Shown: positions 46,663-56,400 of the stretch, piece after piece
How positions within the stretch are numbered: position 1 is the stretch's first letter
Layout: the number at the start of each line of letters is the position of its first letter
Assembly (NCBI GenBank): GCA_947579665.1
Contig: OX388352.1
Location: 37,008,216-37,072,215, forward strand
Reading direction: 5' to 3'
From: Sympetrum striolatum
Taxonomy: Eukaryota; Arthropoda; Insecta; Odonata; Libellulidae
DNA: 64,000 nt
The notes under the pieces: model-generated
The model's database searches: none
What the model was told of the DNA's origin: nothing
The model's input: only the letters and a program-made list of their open reading frames with translations
Translations under genes and position numbers: made by a program

Positions 46663-47248
46663 CAGGCATGCACAAACACTGCCACAGTGGCTGTGGCGCC
46701 ACGGAATGCCACGGGACTCGGCCTGTGGCAACCTACCTCCCCTCCCACTACCTCAACCCCTGCGAGTTGATTCCCTCACTCGCTACCACGACCTTGGTTC
46801 GACGCGACGCTTATGCGGGAGTGAGAGGGAAAACCTACTTCTCTTTCGCGCTAGGCTAGGCCTTTGCAGTCATTCAGTCTTTTCTAGTCGAATGGCACCA
46901 TGGCAAAAAAAGGTTCGGCCTCGGAAGGAGGTGGAAGTAACGCATCTTGGGAACTTTGTAAATATTGTCATACTACTCTTGTAAAAAGCATACGCATGAT
47001 AAATAAATATTAAGTAAATTTTGTAGTTGTCCTAGTGATTGGTTTCAATAATAATAGGAGAGCCCCATTTGACCGTGCTACGTTTGACCATTTCTGTCTC
47101 CGAACCGTCCGCTGCTCCTAAACACCGTCTTCCGCAGCCGCGCCGCGACTCAGATTCCCCCTCCTCACTACCGCACAACCGAGTTTGCCACGGCTCTGAG
47201 AGCGGTGGCATGCGGCTGCCTTCGTGGCATTTTCTTTGAACATGCCTG
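46663..47248 (+). mobile_element. Non-autonomous hAT-type transposon
   Basis: The 586-bp element is flanked by a perfect 8-bp duplication, CTCTAAAT, at 46655-46662 and 47249-47256. It starts CAGGCATGCACAAAC and ends with the complement of CAGGCATGTTCAAAG. An 8-bp target duplication and CAGG-type ends with subterminal CAA are characteristic of hAT. The GC-rich ends contain repeated GCCAC/GTGGC words that pair across the element. It is moved, if at all, by a transposase encoded elsewhere. Confidence 0.88.
46900..47013 (+). pseudogene. Remnant of hAT transposase N-terminus
   Basis: A 37-codon frame starts at an ATG inside the hAT element and contains SASWELCKYC-like residues (seen: NASWELCKYC, then HTT). 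A tryptophan shortly before a CxxC pair matches the start of the BED zinc finger by which hAT transposases bind their ends. The frame stops at a TAA at 47011-47013, long before any catalytic region. The element is probably an internally deleted derivative of an autonomous parent. The finger assignment rests on one short motif. Confidence 0.4.
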
Positions 47249-48359
47249 CTCTAAATATCTCCTTTTATTCTATAAGAATTTTGATACCTAACTTCCTCAC
47301 ATGATGATGTCAGATCTGCGACGAAACCGATCGTTACTAATAACGCATTATATAAATCAGCTGATGGAATGGTTTACAGCTAATATTTGGAAGAGAGAAA
47401 TATAAAAATCAAAATTATTTGCTTTAATCATCTAAATCTTTTGGGATGAATACGAGATAACTCATTAATTCTGAAAACAAAACTGTAACATTTCCTTAAC
47501 AAGATAAAAAGGTATGGTTTGTTATACCAGATATGAACAAAATTTACTTTTTAAGATCCCACAACATTCGTGTGGGACGATTGATAGTATGATGAATATT
47601 AGCACAGTTTGAATGTAATCCAGCTTATGTTCTAGGGAAATCGTAAAAACCTTTTCGATAAATTAATTTTTATCCATTTTGGTAGTAGTCTGACAGTTTT
47701 AGAATATACATATAATGTAGTAGAAATGTTTGCTTGCATGGTGATTGCGATGTTATGTAGGAGCATATCTTACTGATTTTCTTCTGCGTTTACTATATAT
47801 TTCTTTCTTTCTTGAAAACTATCCTCAATATGAAATCTGTGGAATGGAAACTGCTATGTTAATGTTGTTGTATGCAAATATGTATATGTGTACATGTATG
47901 TAACTGGTGTAATTTGTACAAAAGTGATGCTACGTAAACGAATGTCTGTATGTATAAATGTTTTTAAATCAATAAATGTCACCTTCTGTAAGAAAATTCT
48001 GTGAGAATGTCATTATAATTTTTCAAGTGCAGGAGTTGATTTGAAGACTAACATTAAAGTATTTCTCATAAATTTACTTTAATACTCACATAAAGTAAAT
48101 CTGGTAGTATGAATATGAGGCAGTGAGTCTGTCCAAGGTGCATCTACATCATAAGCTACAGTAACTCACGTGTTGCTGAGTGATCTATCGAGTAAAAAGT
48201 AATTGCAAGAAAATCAGGCATTGAATGCTGTTTGTAAGTGTTTGTCTTCATAACTTCTTCTGCTTTACTCCAAACTGCTGCACTCTCTTTTCCAAATTGA
48301 ATAGTCTATTTTGTTGGCCTGGAAAGGCAAGTAGCAACCAACTATTCATTCTTTTAGCA

Positions 48360-48485
48360 TAAGACCACCCACCTCGTAGTCTCATGTCCTCCCAGGTCAG
48401 CTCCTTTTTGGCGCAAGACCACCCTGTAGTCGAGAGTCAACAAAAGACAGCTCCTTTGGTACAACACCAAACCACCCCCATCTAC
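48360..48485 (+). repeat. Third copy of the minisatellite family
   Basis: Contains TCCTCCCAGGTCAGCTCC, TTTTTGGCGCAAGACCACCC (each as seen), then GACAGCTCCTTTGG. About 400 bp downstream a stretch with CTAAGAATTCGGTTT (48900) matches CTAAGAATTCAGTTT at 45305, so flanking DNA was duplicated along with the minisatellite. Confidence 0.6.
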
Positions 48486-48500
48486 CTGCCTCAATCTCAG

Positions 48501-48556
48501 CAGAGGATGGGACCAAGGACATCACGCTGGACTTCACTGGCAGCCGAGCCCGAAGT
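48501..48556 (+). CDS. Possible small internal exon
   Basis: A 56-bp GC-rich segment lies between a pyrimidine-rich acceptor (CTGCCTCAATCTCAG) and a perfect donor (GTAAGT at 48557). All three frames are open, so phase cannot be chosen. It could belong to an upstream part of the large repeat gene 2.2 kb downstream, or be a chance match in a minisatellite-rich region. No homology is recognised. Confidence 0.25.
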
Positions 48557-49079
48557 GTAAGTTATTTGAGCTGTATCTCTTTTTTGGTTTACTTAAAAAT
48601 CAGTTAATGACGGTAAAACGGTCGCTCTGTATACCTTCACAGACATTTAGTATAGTTTATTCTTTCTAAATTCTTATTTAGGGTAGCGTATTGCCGAAAA
48701 ACAATTACAGTCTTCTATTATCTGGGATACATTAAGCTATGGGGGCGTTTGCTTGGTTAAGATATAAATCAATAGATCTTAATTCCTTGAAACAGACTTA
48801 GAGCTCATTAAATGTCACCTGGATGTAAAACAGTGCCCTTATACCATAACTATTCACAAGTGTTTTTACGTGATGGTTCTAAAAAGATAAAGATTTTTAC
48901 TAAGAATTCGGTTTTATATGAATCCCTGCGTAAGATGAGATCTTTTGAATCTTGCTACGTAAGAATATGCTGTTTAATTCATTCTAATTTTAATTTTCTT
49001 TACCATCAATATGCTTTTAAAGTTGTTGAAGTGTTGAATGCAAGAAGAAAAAGAATTTTGATTTCATGCTCGTAATTTT

Positions 49080-50428
49080 CTATCTCAAACGCGGTCTTTT
49101 ACAGCCGATGGAGATATTCTTTATATTTCATTTATTCATTATAGTAATTCTCCTTTAATCTTTATCATTTATTATGGCATCGACATAAAACTGTTAAAGT
49201 GCAATTATCAGGATTAGTTAAGAATAAAAGTAATAATTAATTGCCTTTATTAGGGTGAGATTGAGAATAATATGGCATCCCCAGACAAAACTGGAATATT
49301 ATTTGAATGCATGGTTTTTCAAGAAAATTTAACTTTATTTTGTTTGCGAACGAACTTTTCTATTAACATGGAGGTTACTGCTGTCATTGGAAAAGGGATT
49401 TATATAATGATTGGAATGTTCAAGTTTTTATTATTATATGTGTATTAACTTTCAACTAGTTGTTTTCTTAAATTATTGTATCTAACTTCACGAGTATTTG
49501 TCTACATTTTTTATTCATTTTTATTGTGCTGCATTATCCTGTATTGAGTTTTGTTTTTACAAGTGCTTTGCTAAATGTATTATCATATGCAATGATATAT
49601 ACTATCTTATGGTAAGAGCCGAGCATCCTATAGTGATTTCGTACATTGATAATTGTATAATGGTACGGTCAGGATAATGACGGTCATGGAAGACGAAACT
49701 GCTCCTTTTCTCTTTTGAAGTTTCGGAAATGAAATGAAAATAATATAATTTGCATAGGAATGGAAGGTTTCGAATTTTACCGAAAAAAATAGAAATTAAC
49801 GTGATTCACGGGGACGGTGTTGCACTATAGCTGGAGAACTAGAGAAGTAAGAACCTTTGTTCAGTTTTTTTATAATGGTGATGTACCTTAGGATGCGTTA
49901 ACGCAGCTAAGTGCACGTACTATTACATTCACATACTTGGAGGTGGCAATTATTAATTGTCATTCGAGCAATGCGGAAGGTTCTAAACTGAAATGGATAA
50001 CATGATGCTATTCTAGATGTTGACTTAGGCCGTTGTTTCTCTCTCAACAACCCCCTGGGAACCTAAACTCATTCTGTTAATACATAACGTCATCCCGCTA
50101 ATCCTAATACCTTGCGTCTCCTTCCAGGTCAGCTGTCCATGGAGGAAGTAATAGCAGACAAGACAAATTATTCTCAGTAAATGAGTAAGAAATTTGCAGC
50201 ATTTTTGGGGAAACGCTGTTGGGCTTAAATGAATATACTCCAATTAATATGCGTAGTAATTGGTCACATAAAGTCCAATAGATGGAATAAGTTTATTGAA
50301 TGGTATAAAAAGTTTGGATGCAAGTACACCATTGTCAAACGAGAGGAAAGAGATAGCAAGGAGAGGAAAAAAGGCAAAATCCGCTCTTCAATACCTTATC
50401 GTTTCGAAAAGATGCTTGCAATAATGGT
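49080..50428. other. AT-rich stretch upstream of the large gene
   Basis: No gene is firmly supported. A TATAAAAAG at about 50305 is a reasonable TATA box for transcription starting near 50335. The 74-codon frame at 50229-50453 begins MNILQLICVVIG, which looks weakly like a signal peptide, but the frame is followed by stops and is not connected to the downstream frame. Confidence 0.3.
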
Positions 50429-50758
50429 GTTTCATCTCCAACGTGGCAATTGACCAATATCCAACGTGAATATCGAGGAAAACATTTCCAATTACCAACC
50501 AACCACTACCTAAGTCAATGAAGATGGTGATGCATTAGTGCTTCTTCCAATGCGGCAGTGGACCATTACCGAGAACGTTAACGAGAAGAAAGCAAGGCAA
50601 CCGTTTCCTCTTTCCGTTACATCAGACAAAGAAGATAAAAATGAATTAGTGCTTCTTCCAACGGGCAATCGTACAAGACGAAAAGAGATAGCAAGAACGA
50701 TGTAAGCAAGCCCTCGCAGCATTCCCTTAGATCAGCCGAAGAAGATGATGATCAAGTA
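50429..50758 (+). repeat. Three decayed copies of the 111-bp coding repeat
   Basis: The landmark CTCCAACG, CTTCCAATG, CTTCCAACG recurs at about 50433, 50545 and 50655, then the first regular repeat follows; spacing is 110-112 bp. The AACCGTTTCCTCTTTCC stretch (50609) closely matches AACCGTTTCCGCCTTCC (53488) just downstream of the regular array. Stops at 50511-50513, 50642-50644 and 50703-50705, together with a shift from one frame to another, mean these copies cannot be read through as they stand. Confidence 0.7.
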
Positions 50759-53422
50759 ATGCATTCTCCAGCGAGGCCGTCGCCTCAGGCGGAGACGGAT
50801 AGCGAGAACAAAACAAGCAAGCAATCTTCAGATTCTGATAACTCAGATAAAGAGGATGATGATCAAGTAATGCATTCTCCAGCGAGGCCGTCGCCTCAGG
50901 CGGAGACGGATAGCGAGGACAAAACAAGCAAGCAATCTTCAGATTCTGATAACTCAGATAAAGAGGATGATGATCAAGTAATGCATTCTCCAGCGAGGCC
51001 GTCGCCTCAGGCGGAGACGGATAGCGAGAACAAAACAAGCAAGCAATCTTCAGATTCTGATAACTCAGATAAAGAGGATGATGATCAAGTAATGCATTCT
51101 CCAGCGAGGCCGTCGCCTCAGGCGGAGACGGATAGCGAGGACAAAACAAGCAAGCAATCTTTAGATTCCGATAGCTCAGATAAAGAGGATGATGATCAAG
51201 TAATGCATTCTCTAGCGAGGCGGTCGCCTCAGGCGGAGACGGATAGCGAGGACAAAACAAGCAAGCAATCTTCAGATTCTGATAACTCAGATAAAGAGGA
51301 TGATGATCAAGTAATGCATTCTCCAACAGGGCCGTCGCCTCAGGCGGAGACGGATAGCGAGGACAAAACAAGCAAGCAATCTTCAGATTCTGATAACTCA
51401 GATAAAGAGGATGATGATCAAGTAATGCATTCTCCAACAGGGCCGTCGCCTCAGGCGGAGACGGATAGCGAGGACAAAACAAGCAAGCAATCTTCAGATT
51501 CTGATAGCTCAGATAAAGAGGATGATGATCAAGTAATACATTCTCCAACGGGGCCGTCGCCTCAGGCGGAGACGGATAGCGAGGACAAAACAAGGAAGCA
51601 ATCTTCAGATTCCGATAGCTCAGATAAAGAGGATGATGATCAAGTAATGCATTCTCAAACGGGGACGTCGCCTCAGGCGGAGACGGATAGCGAGGACAAA
51701 ACAAGGAAGCAATCTTCAGATTCCGATAGCTCAGATAAAGAGGATGATGATCAAGTAATGCATTCTCAAACGGGGCCGTCGCCTCAGGCGGAGACGGATA
51801 GCGAGGACAAAACAAGGAAGCAATCTTCAGATTCCGATAGCTCAGATAAAGAGGATGATGATCAAGTAATGCATTCTCCAACGGGGCCATCGCCTCAGGC
51901 GGAGACGGATAGCGAGGGCAAAACAAGCAAGCAATCTTCAGATTCCGATAGCTCAGACAAAGAGGATGATGATCAAGTAATACATTCTCCAACGGGGCCG
52001 TCGCCTCAGGCGGAGACGGATAGCGAGGACCAAACAAGCAAGCAATCTTCAGATTCTGATAACTCAGATAAAGAGGGTGATGATCAAGTAATACATTCTC
52101 CAACGGGGCCGTCGCCTCAGGCGGAGACGGATAGCGAGGACAAAACAAGGGAGCAATCTTCAGATTCCGATAGCTCAGATAAAGAGGATGATGATCAAGT
52201 AATGCATTCTCAAACGGGGCCGTCGCCTCAGGCGGAGACGGATAGCGAGGACAAAACAAGGAAGCAATCTTCAGATTCCGATAGCTCAGATAAAGAGGAT
52301 GATGATCAAGTAATGCATTCTCAAACGGGGTCGTCGCCTCAGGCGGAGACGGATAGCGAGGACAAAACAAGGAAGCAATCTTCAGATTCCGATAGCTCAG
52401 ATAAAGAGGATGATGATCAAGTAATGGATTCTCAAACGGGGCCGTCGCCTCAGGCGGAGACGGATAGCGAGGACAAAACAAGGAAGCAATCTTCAGATTC
52501 CGATAGCTCAGATAAAGAGGATGATGATCAAGTAATGCATTCTCCAACGGGGCCATCGCCTCAGGCGGAGACGGATAGCGAGGACAAAACAAGCAAGCAA
52601 TCTTCAGATTCCGATAGCTCAGACAAAGAGGATGATGATCAAGTAATACATTCTCCAACGGGGCCATCGCCTCAGGCGGAGACGGATAGCGAGGACAAAA
52701 CAAGGAAGCAATCTTCAGATTCCGATAGCTCAGATAAAGAGGATGATGATCAAGTAATGCATTCCCAAACGGGGCCGTCGCCTCAGGCGGAGACGGATAG
52801 CGAGGACAAAACAAGGAAGCAATCTTCAGATTCCGATAGCTCAGATAAGGAGGATGATGATCAAGTAATGCATTCTCCAACGGGGCCGTCGCCTCAGGCG
52901 GAGACGGATAGCGAGGACAAAACGAGGAAGCAATCTTCAGATTCCGATAGCTCAGATAAAGAGGATGATGATCAAGTAATGCATTCTCCAACGGGGCCAT
53001 CGCCTCAGGCGGAGACGGATAGCGAGGGCAAAACAAGCAAGCAATCTTCAAATTCCGATAGCTCAGACAAAGAGGATGATGATCAAGTAATGCATTCTCC
53101 AACGGGGCCGTCACCTCAGGCGGAGACGAATAGCGAGGACAAAACAAGCAAGCAATCTTCAGATTCCGATAGCTCAGATAAAGAGGATGATGATCAAGTA
53201 ATGCATTCTCCAACGGGGCCATCGCCTCAGGCGGAGACGGATAGTGAGGGCAAAACAAGCAAGCAATCTTCAAATTCCGATAGCTCAGACAAAGAGGATG
53301 ATGATCAAGTAATGCATTCTCCAACGGGGCCGTCGCCCCAGGCGGAGACGGATAGCGAGGACAAAACAAGCAAGCAATCTTCAGATTTCCATAGCTCAGA
53401 CGAAGAGGATGATGATAAGGTG
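50759..53422 (+). repeat. 24 tandem 111-bp coding repeats
   Basis: The units are exactly 111 bp with no indels. Variants are ordered: MHSPARP with SENK/SEDK in units 1-4, MHSPTGP afterwards, and TRK-type against TSK-type endings. The series IHSP, then one to three MHSQ, then MHSP recurs at units 8-11, 13-17 and 18-21, and units 21-22 resemble 23-24. This shows duplication of multi-unit blocks and recent homogenisation. Confidence 0.9.
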
Positions 53423-56400
53423 GTGCTTTCTGTAAAGGGGTCATTGACCCAGACAGAAACAGATTTTGAGGACGAAAGAAGAAAACCGTTTCCGCCTTCC
53501 ATTACCTCAGTCAAAATGGATAATGGAGCATTAATGCTTCCTTCAACGCCACCATCGGACAAAATCAGGAAGGCTGCATTTAAAATGCCAGCCACTGCTA
53601 CAGATGTAATGGAATCCCCGGCACGTAGGAAGATAAAGATCCCGAAGCCACAAAAATACACACCACGAGATACGGAATGTGCTTCCACTGGAAATGAGGG
53701 AAAAAAGAAGCCCATGTCAACTTCGGTATACCAGTGGTTGAAGTGTTTGACAAAAAGGAAAGGAAAATCTCTTTCAAATGCCTCCACTAAATCCAGAGCT
53801 GTTCAGAAATTGCTATTGAAACCCGCAACAGGGAGTACTGAAACGGAAGTTCTGCCAAAAAATACTCTAGAAATGAGTTCTCCTGAAGTTAGGACACATG
53901 ACGTCTGTCAGGAAAAGCAGAGGAAGCGAACCTTGCCACCAGAGGTGAAGCCTCACTTCAAAGGCCAAGAGCAAGAGAGAAAAAAAAGCCGTATGCTTCC
54001 GCTTCCTAATACCTTAGTTAATGAGCTTCCTCTAGCAGGGCCATCTACCCTTAGGAAGAGTATTGGTTCTAAGAAACAAGCCATTGCTATGCATGAAAAA
54101 AACACCCCAACACGTAAGAAGATGAATAAAAGGAAGCCGCATCATTCCTCACCACGAAAAAAAGAATGCTCCACCCCAGGAAAAGAGTGGAAAGACAAGC
54201 TCCCGGCACGTAGGCCTTCATCATTAAAATTTCTGAACAAATGTACTCCGCATAGCATCTTGTCTCCTTCAAGCGTGCTCACTAAATCAATTGGTGGTGC
54301 TAAATTGCGATTGCCGTCCGCAACAGATAATATTAGAACAGAAGTTCTGGCTGATAATACGCTAGAAATGAGATCTCATGAAATTAGGAGAAATGACGTC
54401 TGTCAGCAGAAGCAGGAGAAGAAGACACCTGAGAAGATTGATAAAATGGAGCCGCATCATTCCTCACTTGGGGAGAAGGAATACCTCACCCAAGGAAATG
54501 AGAGAAATGAAAAGTACCCGGCACGGAAGCCTTCATCATTAGAATTACGGAACGAAAGCACTCCGCATAATCTCTTATTTCCTGCAGTCTTCCTTGATAT
54601 ATCCATTGCTGTTCCTAAATTGCGGTTGCCGTCCACAATAAAGAGTTTTGGAACAGAAGTTCTTTCTGAAAATACTCTGGAGATGAGATCTTCTGAGATT
54701 AGGACACATGACGTTGCACAGCAGAAGCAAGGGGCGCGTACTTCACCGCAGGAGGTGGAGCGTCACTTAGGAGGGCAAGAGCAGGAGAGACAAACGAGCC
54801 CCATGCATCCGCTTCCTAGTATAGTCAAAGATGATGCGTCAGAGCTTCCTCCGACGAGGTTATTGACCCTAAGGAAGGGTACTGGATGTGATATGCAAAC
54901 CACTACTATTGATGAAAGAGACACTCCGACATGCCAGAAGATGGATAACAGGGAGCCGCATCATTCTTCACCACAAGAGAAGCAATGCCCCGCCACAGAA
55001 AAAGAGTGGAAAGACAAGTCCCCGATACGGAGGCCTTCATTGATAGATACATTTCAACGAAGGAGGTTTCAGCCAGCCACACCTTATTCATTCGGTACAT
55101 GCACAATTTTTCCTACATCAACGTCGCCGCCCCCAACCGGAAGTTTTGGATCAGAGACTCAGGCTGAAACTACTCCGGATATGAAACCCCCTGTAATACG
55201 GACAGCGGACGTAAGGCAGGAGAGCCAGGTTAAGTGGTTAAATCTGGGAGAGGTGAGGATCTTCTCAGGGGGTCAAGTGGTCGAGAACCAAACTAGACCT
55301 TTATCTTCACTTCCCAAAAACTTAGCCAATGATAATGACTCAAAGCTTCCTTCTACGCGGCTATCGACTCAAAGGCAGGGAATTGGTTTTAAAAGGCAAA
55401 CCACTGCTACGGATGGAACAGAATCTCCGAAACGTATGACAATGGAAGTAAGGGGACCGCATCATATCTCACCACGAGAGATTGAGTGCCACTACCCAGA
55501 AAAAGGGGGAATGAAGATGTCCACGGCAGTTTCGGTATTAGAGTGGGTTAGGAAAAGGAGATTGGAAGATTCCTTATCTCTTTCAAACGCCTTCACTAAA
55601 TCTAGACCTCCGGGAGAGTTGAAGTGCTTCTCAGGAGGTCAAGAGGTCGAGAACCAAACGAGAACATTATCTGCACTTCCCAAAAACTTAGGCAATGATG
55701 ATGACTCAGAGCTTCCTTCAACGCGGCTATCGACTCAAAGACAGAGAATTGTTTTTAAAAGGCAAACCAATTCTACGGATGAAACAGAATCGCCGAAACG
55801 TATAACAATGGAAGTAAGGGGACCGCATCATTTCTCACCACGAAAGATTGAGTGCCACTACCCAGAAAAAGGGGGAATGAAGAAGTCCACGGCAGTATCA
55901 GTATTAGAGTGGTTGAGGAAAAGGAGATTGGATGATTCCATATCTAATTCAAAACCCTCCACTATATCCAGAGCTCTTCCTAAATTGCGGTTGAAGCTCT
56001 CAGAAGGGAGCATTGGAAAAGAGGTTCAGGCTGAAATTACTCTGGAAATGACACCTTCTGAAATCAGAACAAGTGAAGTTGGTCAGCAAAACCAGGGGAC
56101 GCGGACCTCGCCGCAACAGATGGGGCGTCACTTCGGAGGGCAAAGTCAGGATGGACAAAGAATCATTACGAATCCAATTCGTCATACCTTAGACAATGAT
56201 AATTCCAAGCAGCCTCCTACCCCTTCTACGCGGCCATCGGTCATCCATAGCTGTTATAAAACAGAGAGTATTGGGTTTGACAAAAGAGTCACTACTACGC
56301 TTGTCTTAACTCCTTCTGGACATACGACAAAGGAGGCCAAGCAGCAGAATCTGGGAGTACGGCCCTTGCCACAGAAAGTGGAATTACGCTCTGAAAGTCA

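Noticed and set aside
50229..50453. Frame beginning MNILQLICVVIG as the signal-peptide exon of the giant gene
   Set aside because: Its frame meets stops at 50451-50453 and 50511-50513, and no clear donor joins it to the downstream frame.
50759..53422. CRISPR-like regular repeats
   Set aside because: Repeats are contiguous coding units without unique spacers, in eukaryotic sequence.
50727..53444. 905-codon minus-strand frame opposite the acidic repeats
   Set aside because: It exists because the unit is 111 bp (a multiple of three) and lacks stops in that frame. Silent third-position changes of the plus frame fall at its second codon positions and change residues.
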